From Deltaproteobacteria bacterium (GTDB lineage: Bacteria > Desulfobacterota > Syntrophia > Syntrophales > Smithellaceae), in NCBI GenBank assembly GCA_022710585.1, contig JAKLGV010000011.1, forward strand, positions 1 through 64,000: 64,000 nt of DNA, given 5' to 3'. This document shows, in pieces, positions 18,183-28,681 of this stretch (the first letter of the stretch is position 1; each line of letters begins with the position of its first letter). Below the pieces are notes generated by a model, which was not told the DNA's origin, ran no database searches, and saw only the letters and a program-made list of their open reading frames with translations. Both the position numbers and the translations under genes were made by a program.

Positions 18183-20591
18183 TTAATGTCTCTTAATTAT
18201 TTTTTCCACCACCTTCACCGCTTCCACGCCGTCTCTGGCAAAATTGGCGCCGATGGATCGGGCAAAGTCTTCCGTCACTACCGCTCCGCCAATCAGGAAA
18301 TCCGTGTTGATGCCGTTTTCGCGCGCCAGAGTGATGACTTCCTTCATATTCACCATGGTGGTGGTCATGAGGGCGGAAAGTCCGATCACGTCCGGCTTTT
18401 CTTTCCTGGCCGCGCTGACGATCACCTGGTCAGAGACGTCTTTGCCGAGGTCAATAACACAATATCCGTAATTTTTCAAAAGAAGAGCGACGATATTTTT
18501 GCCGATATCGTGAATGTCGCCCCGGACGGTGGCGAGCAGCACTTTTCCTTTATCCGCCTGCGCCGTTTTTTTTAGGAGCGGATCCAGATGGGCTAATCCT
18601 TTTTTCATGGTTTCCGCCGCCGCCATCAGCTGCGGAAGAAAATAAATTTTCTTTTCATATAAATCGCCGACGCGGACAATGGAAGGGATCATAACTTCGT
18701 CAACGAGTTCGGCGGCCTGTCGGCCGGTGCGCAAGGCCTCCTCCAGGAGCACTACGATATTTTCTTTTTCCCCGTCCAGAATCGCTTTGACCACTTTTTC
18801 TTCTGGTGAACTTTTTTCAACGGGCCCCGGAGTCTGGGGAGCAGTCTGCTGCGAAAAATGATTGATGAACTGCAGCGAGGCCTTTTCGCGGGCGGTCAGG
18901 GCGTCGCCGGCTTTCTGAACGTTGGTGAATTCGACGCTGGCCGGATTGGCGATGGCCATGGTCAGACCGCAATACTGCGCCATCGCCAGAAAAGCGGCGT
19001 TGAGCCAGGGACGTCCCGGCATGCCGAAAGAAACATTGGAAAGCCCCAGAATCGTTTTGCACTTGAAGGTGTTTTTGCACCAGTTGATCGTGGCCAGCGT
19101 TTCCCGGCCGGCATGAGCATCGGAAGCGACCGCCATCGTCAGGCCGTCCACCACAAAATCATCTTTCGTGAAACCGAATTTCTGCGCTTTGCGAAAAATA
19201 TTGTCAATGATCGTCTGGCGCTTTTTCGCCGTCTTCGGCAGTTCGCCGCCGGTCAGGGGCAGCAGAATAAACATGGCCCCGTATTTGGCCGCCAGCGGCA
19301 GGAGCTTAGATACCTTTTCTTTCTCTCCGGAAATGGAATTGATCAGCATTCGGCCCGGATAAAGCCGCAGCGCCGCTTCAATGGTTTCAATCCGGGAAGA
19401 ATCAATTGCCAGCGGCAGACGGCTGGCGGAGGATAAAAGTCCGACAACGTTTTTAATGGTTTGAATTTCATCAATGCCGGGCTGGCCGATGTTCACATCC
19501 AGAAGCGCTGCGCCCTGGGCTTCCTGCTCCTGAGCCATTTGCCGGATGATGTTTAACTTTCCTTCCGTGAGTTCCTGCTGCAGGGACTTTTTGCCAGTGG
19601 GATTGATTCTTTCGCCGACAATATAAAGCGGACTGTTTTCATTAATTTCCAGAAAACCGCGCGCGGAGCTGAGCGCGGAAATGGATTTTCGGACGGGTGA
19701 GGTCGGTTTTTTACGCGACACGGCGCGTGACAGCGCACGGATGTGTTCCGGTGTGGTTCCGCAACAGCCGCCCAGAAGATTGGCGCCGGCTTTAGACAGA
19801 TCGGATCCAAAGGAAGCGAAGGTTTTGGCGTCCATTTCAAAAACCGTTACTCCGTCTTTGAGTTTGGGCATGCCCGCGTTGGGCTTGGCCAGCAGCGGCA
19901 CCGTGGCATAAGGCTTCATCATTTTTATGAAGTCAATCATTTGTTCGGGGCCTGCAGAACAGTTGCAGCCGACCGTGTTCGCGCCCAGGCTCTGCAGGGT
20001 GATTAAAGCGCTCTGGGGCGGCGTTCCACCCAGCGTGTGTCCGTCTTTTTCGTATGTCATGGACACCATGGTGAAAATATCGGAAAGCTCTCTGACGGCC
20101 AGAAGCGCGGCACGCGCTTCCTGAATGTCAATCATCGTTTCGATGACGATCAGATCGCATCCGCCGTCAATCAATCCGCGTGCCTGCTCTTTAAATGCGT
20201 CCACGGCTTCTTCAAAGGCCAACGGGCCGAAAGGTTCAATAAATAGTCCGGTTGGACCGATATCCCCGGCGATCAGCGTTTCCCTGCCGCAGGCTTCTCT
20301 AGCCAGTCTCGCCAGTTGAAGATTGACGGAATAAACCTCTTCCTGAACACCGTATTGCTTGAGTTTATAACGGTTGGCGCCGAAGGTGCAGGTATAGACG
20401 ATCTGCGCGCCGGCTTTCCGGTAAGCCGCATGGACATCTTTGATGACTTGCGGATTATCCAGACACCATAATTCCGGGCAAACGCCGGCCGGCAGGCCTC
20501 TTTTCTGTAATTCCGTGCCGGTCGCTCCGTCCAGAATGAGTATTTTTTTCGCTAGAAGATTTTTGATTTTAGTCGCTGCAATCACGGCCAT
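18183..20591 (-). CDS. metH: Cobalamin-dependent methionine synthase lacking activation domain
   Basis: This 802-residue protein methylates homocysteine from methyltetrahydrofolate through methylcobalamin. It holds the homocysteine domain (1 to about 295; zinc Cys in VGCNCSAG and GGCCGTTPEHI), the pterin domain (about 315-575; VGERINPTGKK), the B12 cap and the B12 domain with GDIHDIGKNIV near residue 690, whose His is the lower cobalt ligand. It ends after the B12 domain, whereas full-length MetH continues about 330 residues with the SAM-binding activation domain. That domain appears as its own gene at 23449-24066, so reactivation is probably carried out in trans. Confidence 0.95.
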   Translation of the reverse strand: MAVIAATKIKNLLAKKILILDGATGTELQKRGLPAGVCPELWCLDNPQVIKDVHAAYRKAGAQIVYTCTFGANRYKLKQYGVQEEVYSVNLQLARLAREACGRETLIAGDIGPTGLFIEPFGPLAFEEAVDAFKEQARGLIDGGCDLIVIETMIDIQEARAALLAVRELSDIFTMVSMTYEKDGHTLGGTPPQSALITLQSLGANTVGCNCSAGPEQMIDFIKMMKPYATVPLLAKPNAGMPKLKDGVTVFEMDAKTFASFGSDLSKAGANLLGGCCGTTPEHIRALSRAVSRKKPTSPVRKSISALSSARGFLEINENSPLYIVGERINPTGKKSLQQELTEGKLNIIRQMAQEQEAQGAALLDVNIGQPGIDEIQTIKNVVGLLSSASRLPLAIDSSRIETIEAALRLYPGRMLINSISGEKEKVSKLLPLAAKYGAMFILLPLTGGELPKTAKKRQTIIDNIFRKAQKFGFTKDDFVVDGLTMAVASDAHAGRETLATINWCKNTFKCKTILGLSNVSFGMPGRPWLNAAFLAMAQYCGLTMAIANPASVEFTNVQKAGDALTAREKASLQFINHFSQQTAPQTPGPVEKSSPEEKVVKAILDGEKENIVVLLEEALRTGRQAAELVDEVMIPSIVRVGDLYEKKIYFLPQLMAAAETMKKGLAHLDPLLKKTAQADKGKVLLATVRGDIHDIGKNIVALLLKNYGYCVIDLGKDVSDQVIVSAARKEKPDVIGLSALMTTTMVNMKEVITLARENGINTDFLIGGAVVTEDFARSIGANFARDGVEAVKVVEKIIKRH

Positions 20592-20664
20592 CTCCTGTTT
20601 TTGAGTTGTGCTTATATCATTAATGATGATTTCGCAATTTTTTAGATGAACGATCTGATCGACA

Positions 20665-23283
20665 TCACGAAAGGGTATATCCTTTTTCCCTGAATAGTCT
20701 CAGGCAGGCCTCGACGACGGCTTCATCAAAAAGAATGCCCCTGTTTTTTTCGATTTCGGCTAGCGCCGCTTCAATGCCCAGCGAAGCGCGATAAGGTCGG
20801 TGCGATGCCATCGCCTCCACAACGTCGGAGACCGCCAGAATCCGGGCTTCCAGGATAATTTCATTGCCCCGCAGATTTCTGGGATATCCGGAGCCATCCA
20901 TTCGCTCGTGATGCTGATAAACGATCTGGGCGAGCGGCCATGGCGATTCAACATTTTTTAATATCTCATAACCGTGCTGTGCGTGCTCCTGCACAATGGA
21001 GCACTCGATTTTCGTCAGTTTGGAAGGTTTGGTCAGGATTTCCGCCGGGATGGATATTTTGCCGATGTCGTGAATGGTGCTGGCCATGCGTATTCCGTCA
21101 ATTGTATGCACGGATAATCCCATTTCCGTGGCAATGGCTCTGGCCAGATCCGCGACCCGCAACTGATGTCCGGCTGTGTAAGGGTCCCGCATTTCGATAG
21201 ATGATATCATCACCTGAATGGTTGTCCCGACCGATTTTCTAAGACTTTCCAGAGTGCGATACAGTTCCGCATCGATCCGCTTGCGCTCGGTAATATCCCG
21301 CAGGATAAAAATAAGACATTCCTGTTCGTCGATGGTGATGCCCCGGGCGGAATAGATGCCGAAACGTTCAGAGCCGTCTCTACGACGGAACTTGAATTCA
21401 CGGTTCAGTATATCCTTGCCGGATTTCAACTCCGCCGTCATGAAATCACGCTCCGCAAGATCGATCCAGAAATTAACGGAGGGTTCGCCGGATTTTTTTC
21501 CTATGACGAGTTCACGTTTCCATCCCAGGATATCTTCAAATCCTTTGTTGGCATCGATGATCAATCCGTCTTTGAGGCGCGTCAACGCTATACAATCCGG
21601 CGTTGTTATGAAAATTTTATGAAATTTTTCTTCTGAAAGTTCAGATTTTTCTTCAGCCAGCTTGCGTTCGGTGATGTTCAGTAAAATGCCGTTGAAGACG
21701 GTTCGGTCTTCATAGCGCGTCGGGGTGGAAAGGCCGTGAAACCAGATCATTTTTCCGGTCGTGAGCGCGAAACGTCCCTCGAAATGCCAGGGGGTTCTGT
21801 TTTTGACGACTGATTCAATCGATTCCAGAAACCTTTCCCGGTCTTCTTCATGAAGACGTGACAAGAAAAGGGGAAAAAAATTGTCCAGATTGTTCAGATC
21901 GATATTTTCTGTGAATTTAGAAAATTCGCCCAAAGGTTCGCTGATATAGCTCATGCCGTATTCGCCGTTGTCTTTGGCGTAGAACTGAAAAATCACACCC
22001 GGCAGATTTTCCGTGATGCCGCGCAGCCGTTCATCCTTTTCACTGAGTATCTTTTCCGTTCGTTTTCGTTCCGTAATATCCCGGCACACATGGACAACGG
22101 CAAACGGTGTGCCATCTTCGTTGCGCAAGACATCGCCGTTGATTTCAAAAAGGATTTTCCGTCCGTCTTTGGTCATGAGATGATATTCTCTGGGGCCCAG
22201 TCTGATTTCCAGCAAGAGGTGCATATTTCTAATGACTCTTTCGCAATCTTCCGGCGCCACGAAGTTAAGAAGACTCTGACCCAGAAAATCATTATGGCTG
22301 TAGCCGCCGATCCGCAACGCGTTCTCATTTGTAAAAAGAATCTTGCCTGTGAGATCAGTACGAATCACAGCATCCGGAATGGCATTAACCAGCTTCGTCT
22401 GCAGCTCTTCGCTTCTCCGGAGTTCCTCTTCCGCCTTCTTGCGCTCGGTGACGTCGCGTGTGATACCGATAATGCCGACGGGTTTGCCGTCATCCGACCA
22501 CAGGAAGGAGGCAGTCACTTCCGCCAGGAAAGTTGATCCGTCCTTGCGCAATTCCTCCGATTCGTAAGAAAGCGTTGAATTGCGGTCGAAATCAGGTTCG
22601 CCGGCTTTGGCCAGCTGATCCGACATCATGGCGATATTCCGGTTCAACTGTTCGGGGGACACCAGGTCCTGCATAGAGAGTTTCATATACTCATCAACCG
22701 TCCGGCCATGCGTGCGCTCCACAGCTTCATTGACATAAATAAAACGGCCTGCAAGATCCATCATCCAGATTAAATCCGGACTACATTTTGCGATTTTACG
22801 ATACTTTTCCTCGCTGCGTCGCAATTCTTCCAACGCGGCTTCCTTCTGGGATTCCGCTTCTTTGCTCTGTTTCCTGATGATGGTTTCTTCCAGCTCTCTG
22901 GCAATCACCGGGCACAGGCGGGAATAATTGCCTTTCATGATGTAATCACGGGCGCCCAGACGCATGCATTCGACGGCTTTCTCCTCGCCAATTGTTCCGG
23001 ATACAATGATGACGGGAATGTCGACGTCTTTTTCTTTTAATAACGCCAGAGCCGATGGGGCGCTGAATTGCGGCATTTTGTAGTCGCAAAGAATGATATC
23101 CCAGTCCTTATCGATGACAGCTTTCATCATCGCGTCGGCAGTTTCAATCCGGTCATATTGGGGATGATAGCCCCCCTTTTTGAGCTCCCGTATGACCAGC
23201 AGGAGATCATCTTCCGAATCCTCAATGAGCAGGACCTTGATGGGGTAAGGATTATCGATGTCGGCGGAAAGCGAATTATTCAT
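20665..23283 (-). CDS. Receiver, multi-PAS, HD-GYP phosphodiesterase-type protein
   Basis: This 872-residue signalling protein starts with a response-regulator receiver (residues 14-130, phospho-acceptor Asp67 in CDYKMPQ). About four PAS/PAC units follow between residues 155 and 665, each ending in a DITERK-type linker. The HD-GYP domain (about 675-865) has HDIGK near 737 and HHERMDGSGYP near 790. Intact HD-GYP motifs predict cyclic di-GMP hydrolysis. No transmembrane segment is seen, so it senses cytosolic cues or receives phosphate from an unlinked kinase. It sits alone between metH and the B12-activation gene. Confidence 0.93.
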   Translation of the reverse strand: MNNSLSADIDNPYPIKVLLIEDSEDDLLLVIRELKKGGYHPQYDRIETADAMMKAVIDKDWDIILCDYKMPQFSAPSALALLKEKDVDIPVIIVSGTIGEEKAVECMRLGARDYIMKGNYSRLCPVIARELEETIIRKQSKEAESQKEAALEELRRSEEKYRKIAKCSPDLIWMMDLAGRFIYVNEAVERTHGRTVDEYMKLSMQDLVSPEQLNRNIAMMSDQLAKAGEPDFDRNSTLSYESEELRKDGSTFLAEVTASFLWSDDGKPVGIIGITRDVTERKKAEEELRRSEELQTKLVNAIPDAVIRTDLTGKILFTNENALRIGGYSHNDFLGQSLLNFVAPEDCERVIRNMHLLLEIRLGPREYHLMTKDGRKILFEINGDVLRNEDGTPFAVVHVCRDITERKRTEKILSEKDERLRGITENLPGVIFQFYAKDNGEYGMSYISEPLGEFSKFTENIDLNNLDNFFPLFLSRLHEEDRERFLESIESVVKNRTPWHFEGRFALTTGKMIWFHGLSTPTRYEDRTVFNGILLNITERKLAEEKSELSEEKFHKIFITTPDCIALTRLKDGLIIDANKGFEDILGWKRELVIGKKSGEPSVNFWIDLAERDFMTAELKSGKDILNREFKFRRRDGSERFGIYSARGITIDEQECLIFILRDITERKRIDAELYRTLESLRKSVGTTIQVMISSIEMRDPYTAGHQLRVADLARAIATEMGLSVHTIDGIRMASTIHDIGKISIPAEILTKPSKLTKIECSIVQEHAQHGYEILKNVESPWPLAQIVYQHHERMDGSGYPRNLRGNEIILEARILAVSDVVEAMASHRPYRASLGIEAALAEIEKNRGILFDEAVVEACLRLFREKGYTLS

Positions 23284-23448
23284 AAATCAATCCTAACGAT
23301 TTTTTATCGTGCTAACAAAAAAAATTCAGGTAAAGATTGTAACTCGTTTTGACTGAAAGGATAATATTATAAGATATTTGAATTATCAAGGGACAATTTT
23401 CAGAGACAACTCAGAGAGACATTCACAGGAAAATACCGATACTTTTGA

Positions 23449-24066
23449 TTAGTAAATGCCAGTGATGGCTGTGACGGATTTTTCCGGAATCAGAATATAG
23501 CTGGGATTGATCTGGACGCCGAACTTGTCCATCTGCAGTTTTTCATAAATGATTTTCTGGTTTTCCAGGGCAAAATCCGCGTAGCCGGCGGAGAAGCGCC
23601 GCGGCAAAAGCGTTTTGCCTTCCCGGCGCAGCGCCTGATTCATATATTGCATGATCCATTCCAGCGCCCCATCCGTCATTTCACTGGCGGTCGCGTCGTA
23701 AACGACAGCGGCCGTTAAATCATTCCGACCGGTTTTGTCGCGGATGGCTTCCATAATCGCGCTCCCGCTCGTGGCGCCCATCAGGATAACTTCCCGGCAG
23801 TTGCGCAGAAAGGCGGATAATTTTTTACTGCGGAACATCAAATTTCCGGACACTGATATTGTTTCGCCGTCATTTTGACTGATTTTCAGCCTCAGGGACA
23901 TTCCCTGAAGCGCAATCAGAGAAGAGGCTTCATGGATCAGGGCATCCGTTTCTTTCTGCTGAAGGGCTGAAATTTCCGTCGTGAGTTTTTTGTAGCCCAG
24001 GCGATGGTAGATTTTGTCGCGGGGCGGACCCATGGGTATCTTTTCGAAAAAAACTGTCGATTCCAT
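23449..24066 (-). CDS. Stand-alone MetH activation-domain protein
   Basis: This 205-residue protein matches the C-terminal activation domain of methionine synthase: RRFSAGYADFAL near residue 160 and NPSYILIPEKSVTAITGIY at the end correspond to the SAM-binding RxSxGY and the final strand-loop. In full MetH this domain binds SAM and helps reductively remethylate inactive cob(II)alamin. Here it is a separate gene, 50 bases after leuB on the same strand and about 2.9 kb before the truncated metH. The start ATG 24066 has AAGG upstream. It probably partners the 802-residue MetH, but similar proteins also serve other corrinoid enzymes. Confidence 0.85.
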   Translation of the reverse strand: MESTVFFEKIPMGPPRDKIYHRLGYKKLTTEISALQQKETDALIHEASSLIALQGMSLRLKISQNDGETISVSGNLMFRSKKLSAFLRNCREVILMGATSGSAIMEAIRDKTGRNDLTAAVVYDATASEMTDGALEWIMQYMNQALRREGKTLLPRRFSAGYADFALENQKIIYEKLQMDKFGVQINPSYILIPEKSVTAITGIY

Positions 24067-24115
24067 ACCAATCCTTTGCGTGGCGCCGCCCGTAAACAGT
24101 TCTCCGGGGCGTCGG

Positions 24116-25210
24116 TCAGTTTAAAAGTTTATGGAGGTTTGCGGCGACGGCATCGCCCATTGCTGTTGTGCCGACAAGTTTTTTATCCGGCTGATCAATA
24201 TCCTTTGTGCGGTAGCCTTCCTTTAAGGTTTCCGTAACGGCTTTTTCGATCAAATCGGCTTCCGCGGACATGGCGAATGAGTATCTGAGCATCAAAGCCA
24301 CAGACAGAATGGTGGCCAGTGGATTGGCGATGTTTTTTCCGGCGATGTCGGGCGCCGAACCGTGAATCGGTTCATATAATGCGCTTTTCCTGCCCAGGCT
24401 GGCGGAGGGAAGCATGCCGATGGAGCCGGTCAGCATCGCGGCTTCGTCGCTTAAGATATCGCCAAAGAGATTGCTGGTGACAATGACATCAAACTGGGAG
24501 GGATTGCGGATGAGCTGCAGGGCGCAGTTGTCCACATACATATGCTGCAAGGCGACATCGGGATAATCTTTCCCGACTTCAGTGACCACGCTGCGCCACA
24601 GCTCCATCGTTTCAAGAATGTTGGCCTTGTCCACAGACAGAAGATTCTTTTTGCGGGTTCGGGCAATTTCAAAGGCGCGAACGGCAATCCGGCGGATTTC
24701 ATCCTCGGAATAGGCCAGGGTATTGACGCCTTTGCGTTTTCCGTTTTTGCCTGTCTTGACGCCGCGCGGCCGGCCGAAGTAAACGTCGCCGGTCAGTTCG
24801 CGGATAATCATGATATCAATGCCCCGCACGATATTGCTTTTCAGCGGTGAAGCGTCGAGCAGCTCTTCGAAAACAATGATCGGCCGCAGATTGGCATAGA
24901 TGCCCAGTTTGCCCCGCAACCCCAGCAGTGCTCGCTCCGGCCTCACGCTGTAATCCAGTGATTCCCATTGCGGTCCGCCGACGGCTCCCAGTAAAACCGC
25001 GTCACTTTGCATCGCCAGTTTCAGACTTTCGTCCGGCAGGGGGGTTCCAAAGCGATCATACGCGCAGCCTCCGGCAAGCCCTTCCTGAAGTTGAAAGTTC
25101 ATCTTTTTTCGGTCGGAGATGAGTTGCAGAATCTTTAAAGCTTCCCGCATGATTTCCGTTCCGATGCCGTCGCCGGCAAAGACGGCGATCTTAAAATTAT
25201 CTTTTTTCAT
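24116..25210 (-). CDS. leuB: 3-isopropylmalate dehydrogenase
   Basis: This enzyme of about 364 residues oxidises and decarboxylates 3-isopropylmalate with NAD in leucine synthesis. Visible motifs are the N-terminal [12 protein letters not shown], the substrate-binding [10 protein letters not shown] region, [14 protein letters not shown], and [16 protein letters not shown] near the C-terminus. The ATG at 25210 has AGAGG six bases upstream and fits the family start; an in-frame ATG at 25231 is less likely. The start lies inside the end of leuD by 14 bases, which implies translational coupling. Confidence 0.97.
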   Translation of the reverse strand: MKKDNFKIAVFAGDGIGTEIMREALKILQLISDRKKMNFQLQEGLAGGCAYDRFGTPLPDESLKLAMQSDAVLLGAVGGPQWESLDYSVRPERALLGLRGKLGIYANLRPIIVFEELLDASPLKSNIVRGIDIMIIRELTGDVYFGRPRGVKTGKNGKRKGVNTLAYSEDEIRRIAVRAFEIARTRKKNLLSVDKANILETMELWRSVVTEVGKDYPDVALQHMYVDNCALQLIRNPSQFDVIVTSNLFGDILSDEAAMLTGSIGMLPSASLGRKSALYEPIHGSAPDIAGKNIANPLATILSVALMLRYSFAMSAEADLIEKAVTETLKEGYRTKDIDQPDKKLVGTTAMGDAVAANLHKLLN

Positions 25211-25703
25211 TCTTGCCTCTCTTGCCGGCAATGTGCTTCATCAGGCCTCCGTCGGCGATGAGCTCTTCCATAAACGGCGGGATGGAATTGATTTTAAAAA
25301 CTTTATTGGAGCTGGTCAGGGTAATCGTTCCGGCGGTGCTGTCCACCTCAATTTCTTCACCGTCCTGAATGGCATCAAAAAGTTCTTGGGATTCGAAAAT
25401 GGGCAGCCCCATGTTGAATGAATTCCGGTAAAATATTCTGGCGAAACTCTTGGCGATCACGCATGAAACGCCGGCCGCTTTGATTGAGATCGGCGCGTGT
25501 TCGCGTGACGAGCCGCAGCCGAAGTTTTCTCCTCCCAGAATGATGTCGCCGGCTTTCATCCGGGCGACAAAATCAGGATCGGCATCCTCCATGCAGTGGG
25601 TGGCCAGTGCCTGCGGATCTGATGTCGTTAAGTACCTCGCGGGAATAATGGCGTCGGTGTCAATGTTATCTCCAAACTTCCAGACTTTTCCTTTGCATAT
25701 CAT
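25197..25703 (-). CDS. leuD: 3-isopropylmalate dehydratase small subunit
   Basis: This 168-residue swivel-domain subunit pairs with LeuC to isomerise 2- to 3-isopropylmalate. [14 protein letters not shown] (residues 13-26) and [15 protein letters not shown] (about 57-71) are diagnostic. The short length indicates the archaeal/HacB-like class rather than the 200-residue enterobacterial one, which agrees with the 419-residue LeuC. ATG 25703 has GAGG upstream. Confidence 0.96.
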   Translation of the reverse strand: MICKGKVWKFGDNIDTDAIIPARYLTTSDPQALATHCMEDADPDFVARMKAGDIILGGENFGCGSSREHAPISIKAAGVSCVIAKSFARIFYRNSFNMGLPIFESQELFDAIQDGEEIEVDSTAGTITLTSSNKVFKINSIPPFMEELIADGGLMKHIAGKRGKNEKR

Positions 25704-25729
25704 ATCAAGAAACCTCTAATATTTTTTTG

Positions 25730-26989
25730 TTAGAGTTCTGCGGGAGAAGCGATCCTCCCCAGAACAGCAGATGCCGCCGCGACCGCGGGACTCGCCAGAT
25801 ACACTTCGCTTTTGGTATGCCCCATACGGCCCACGAAATTGCGGTTGGTGGTTGCCACCGCCCTCTCTCCTTCCGCCAGAATTCCCAGATGGCCGCCAAG
25901 GCAGGCGCCGCAGGAAGGCGGGCTGATGACGGCATCGGCTTTCATAAAAATCTCCAGCAGACCTTCCTTCATGGCCTGTCTGTATATATCCGGCGTTGCC
26001 GGGACAACAATCAATCTTACATGGGATGCGGCTTTGCGGTTTTTCAAAATCTTGGCTGCGATTCTCAAATCCTCAATACGGCCGTTGGTGCACGAGCCGA
26101 TCAGGGATTGATCTATTTTAACTTTGCCCGCTTTGCTGATGCCTTTGGTATTGGACGGCAGATGGGGAAAGGCCACCTGCGGCTCAAGCTTTGCCGCATT
26201 GATTTCAATAATGTCTGTGTAGGAGGCGTCCTCATCGGAAGCATAAAATTTGTAATCGCGCTTTGCCCTTGTCTTGACGTATTCTCTCGTTATGGTGTCA
26301 GGAGCAAAAATTCCGTTTTTGGCGCCGGCTTCGATGGCCATATTCGCCATGGAAAACCTGTCGGCCATCGGCAGTTTACGGATGGTTTCTCCGGTGAACT
26401 CCATCGCCTGATACAGTGCCCCGTCCACACCAATGCGGCCGATGATATTCAGAATCAGATCCTTGCCCGACACCCATTTGGGCAGTTTGCCGTAAATAAT
26501 GAACTTGATCGACGGCGGCACTTTCAGCCAGAGTTCGCCGGTGAGCATCGCCGCGGCCAGGTCGGTGCTGCCCACGCCGGTGGCAAACGCGCCCAGCGCG
26601 CCGTATGTGCAGGTATGGCTGTCCGCGCCGATGACCAGATCACCGGGCAGGACAATGCCTTTTTCCGGCAGCAGGGCGTGCTCCACGCCGACGTTTCCGC
26701 CTTCATAGAAGTGCGTGATCTTATGTTTTCGGGCGAATTCACGCACCGCTTTGCACTGCTGGGCGGAATTGATGTCTTTATTCGGCGTGAAGTGATCCAG
26801 CACCAGAGCGATTTTGTTTTTGTTGAAAACTTTTTTTCCGCCGGCTTTGTCGAATTCTTTGACGGCGATCGGCGCGGTAATATCATTGCCGAGCGCGATA
26901 TCCACTTTCGCGTTAATCAACTGGCCGGGGGTAATTTTTTTCAGGCCGGTATGCGCCATGAGTATTTTTTCTGTAATGGTGTTGCCCAC
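25730..26989 (-). CDS. leuC: 3-isopropylmalate dehydratase large subunit
   Basis: This 419-residue aconitase-family subunit carries the [4Fe-4S] cluster; its ligands lie in LIGSCTNGR (about residue 295) and [11 protein letters not shown] (about 358). [20 protein letters not shown] is also diagnostic. It starts at GTG 26989 with GGAG about eight bases upstream. The cluster is oxygen-sensitive, consistent with anaerobic life. It lies between leuA and leuD with short gaps. Confidence 0.97.
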   Translation of the reverse strand: MGNTITEKILMAHTGLKKITPGQLINAKVDIALGNDITAPIAVKEFDKAGGKKVFNKNKIALVLDHFTPNKDINSAQQCKAVREFARKHKITHFYEGGNVGVEHALLPEKGIVLPGDLVIGADSHTCTYGALGAFATGVGSTDLAAAMLTGELWLKVPPSIKFIIYGKLPKWVSGKDLILNIIGRIGVDGALYQAMEFTGETIRKLPMADRFSMANMAIEAGAKNGIFAPDTITREYVKTRAKRDYKFYASDEDASYTDIIEINAAKLEPQVAFPHLPSNTKGISKAGKVKIDQSLIGSCTNGRIEDLRIAAKILKNRKAASHVRLIVVPATPDIYRQAMKEGLLEIFMKADAVISPPSCGACLGGHLGILAEGERAVATTNRNFVGRMGHTKSEVYLASPAVAAASAVLGRIASPAEL

Positions 26990-27041
26990 GATTTGTTCTC
27001 CTTTTAAAAAGTGAAGAGAGTCTTTAGCCTATTGCAGGCGT

Positions 27042-28589
27042 TTATTCAACAACTTTAACCTTTTTTCTGTTGCTTTTGATAAATTCCAGACGGTTCAGCG
27101 CGTTGATATAAGCCTTGGCGGAAGCGACAAGGACATCCGGATGTGCGCCGCGTCCCACGACAGAATGTTCATTGTATTTCAACTGGACGGTGACTTCACC
27201 CTGCGCGTCGGAACCGCCGGTGATGGCGTTGACAATGTATTTCATCAGCGGATAGTTGGTTTGCGTGATGTTGCGAATAGCCGCGAAAGTGGCATCCACC
27301 GGACCGTTGCCGAATCCTGCTTTGCGCACAATTTCGTCGCCCACTTGAATTTCCATAGTTGCCGTGGGAATGGCCACGTTGCCGCTGACCACATTGAGAT
27401 AAACGAGCGTGTATTTATCTTCTCCCCGGTAAATTTCTTCAGAAAGAATGGCTTCCAGGTCTTCATCGTAAATATCTTTTTTAACATCGGCCAGGTCTTT
27501 GACGCGTGCCGCGACTTTGTTGAGTTGTTCGTCATTCAGCAGGTAACCCATTTTCTTCAAATGATGCGAGATGGCGTTGCGTCCGGAGTGCTTGCCCAGA
27601 ACGATGTGCGTGTCGCTGATGCCGACGGACTGTGGCGTCATGATCTCATAGGTGATTTTTTCCTTGATCAATCCGTCCTGATGAATACCGGATTCGTGGG
27701 CAAAGGCATTTGCGCCGACGATGGCTTTATTGGGCTGCACCGATATGCCGGTAATCTGCGTCAGCAGTCTCGAGGTTTTATAAATCTGGTCGGTATTGAT
27801 TTTGGTGTAAAGACCGAAAAGATCTTTGCGGGTCTGCAGTGCCATGACCGCTTCTTCCATCGCGGTGTTGCCCGCGCGTTCGCCAATCCCGTTGATGGTG
27901 CATTCGATCTGGCGCGCGCCGTTTCTGATTCCGGCGAGTGAATTGGCTACCGCCAGCCCCAGGTCATTGTGGCAATGTGTGGCGATGATGGCGTCATCAA
28001 TGTTCTGGACATGGGCAAAAAGATAAGCAATCAGTCTGCCGAATTCTTCCGGAATGGCATACCCCACCGTGTCGGGAATATTCACCGTTGTCGCCCCCGC
28101 GTCAATCACCGCGGAAACCATATCGACGAGGTAATCCTTATCTGACCGTGTCGCGTCCATCGGCGAAAATTCGACATTGTCCGTGTAGGACTTGGCCAGC
28201 TTCACAGCGGCAACCGCCTCTTTGAGCACCTGTTCGCGGCTCTTCTTCAGCTGATATTTCAAATGGATGTCGGAAGAGGAAATAAACGTATGAATGCGCG
28301 GATTCGCCGCGCCCTTGATGGCCTGCCAGGCGCGGTCAATATCGGTTTTATTGGCGCGGGCCAGACCCGCTACCTGAGATTTTTTGATCTCTCTGGCGAT
28401 TTGTTTCACCGCGTCAAAATCTCCCTCGGAAGCGATGGGAAATCCGGCTTCTATGATGTCCACACCCAGCCTTTCGAGCTGACGGGCGAGCAGCAGCTTT
28501 TCTTCCGTGTTCATGCTGTAGCCCGGCGACTGCTCGCCGTCTCTCAGGGTGGTGTCGAAAATATACACGCGGTTCTTATCTTTTTTCAT
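27042..28589 (-). CDS. leuA: 2-isopropylmalate synthase
   Basis: This 515-residue enzyme condenses acetyl-CoA with 2-oxoisovalerate, the committed step to leucine. It shows the DRE-TIM catalytic start FDTTLRDGEQSPGY (residues 11-24), the metal-binding ATHCHNDLGLAVANS near 205, and the C-terminal regulatory domain (about 390-505), which normally binds leucine for feedback inhibition. ATG 28589 has an AAGGAG ribosome site. It is the first gene of the leu operon and follows a leader attenuator. Confidence 0.97.
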   Translation of the reverse strand: MKKDKNRVYIFDTTLRDGEQSPGYSMNTEEKLLLARQLERLGVDIIEAGFPIASEGDFDAVKQIAREIKKSQVAGLARANKTDIDRAWQAIKGAANPRIHTFISSSDIHLKYQLKKSREQVLKEAVAAVKLAKSYTDNVEFSPMDATRSDKDYLVDMVSAVIDAGATTVNIPDTVGYAIPEEFGRLIAYLFAHVQNIDDAIIATHCHNDLGLAVANSLAGIRNGARQIECTINGIGERAGNTAMEEAVMALQTRKDLFGLYTKINTDQIYKTSRLLTQITGISVQPNKAIVGANAFAHESGIHQDGLIKEKITYEIMTPQSVGISDTHIVLGKHSGRNAISHHLKKMGYLLNDEQLNKVAARVKDLADVKKDIYDEDLEAILSEEIYRGEDKYTLVYLNVVSGNVAIPTATMEIQVGDEIVRKAGFGNGPVDATFAAIRNITQTNYPLMKYIVNAITGGSDAQGEVTVQLKYNEHSVVGRGAHPDVLVASAKAYINALNRLEFIKSNRKKVKVVE

Positions 28590-28628
28590 AACCTTCTCTC
28601 CTTCTTTAAAGAGTATCCACGATATAAA

Positions 28629-28658
28629 AAAGGCCGTGAGTTTTTGCCCACGGCCTTT
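28629..28658 (-). terminator. Leader terminator of the leu operon (attenuator)
   Basis: Reading on the minus strand, AAAGGCCGTG pairs with CACGGCCTTT around a ten-base loop and is followed by T residues: a classic intrinsic terminator lying between the leader ORF and leuA. Part of its upstream arm (GTGGGC, 28646-28651) can instead pair with GCCCAC at 28706-28711, which would prevent terminator formation. Confidence 0.85.
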
Positions 28659-28681
28659 CAGGTAATCAGTTTTTGATGGTG

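Noticed and set aside
18183-20591. metH truncated by a frameshift
   Set aside because: The protein ends cleanly after the B12 domain and an intact activation domain is encoded separately; no remnant follows the stop.
20592-20664. Cobalamin or SAM riboswitch upstream of metH
   Set aside because: The gap is only 73 bases and shows no B12-box or SAM-box pattern.
25727-27007. 426-codon plus-strand frame opposite leuC
   Set aside because: Antisense to an intact LeuC with Fe-S motifs; the translation is His/Gly/Phe-rich without domains.
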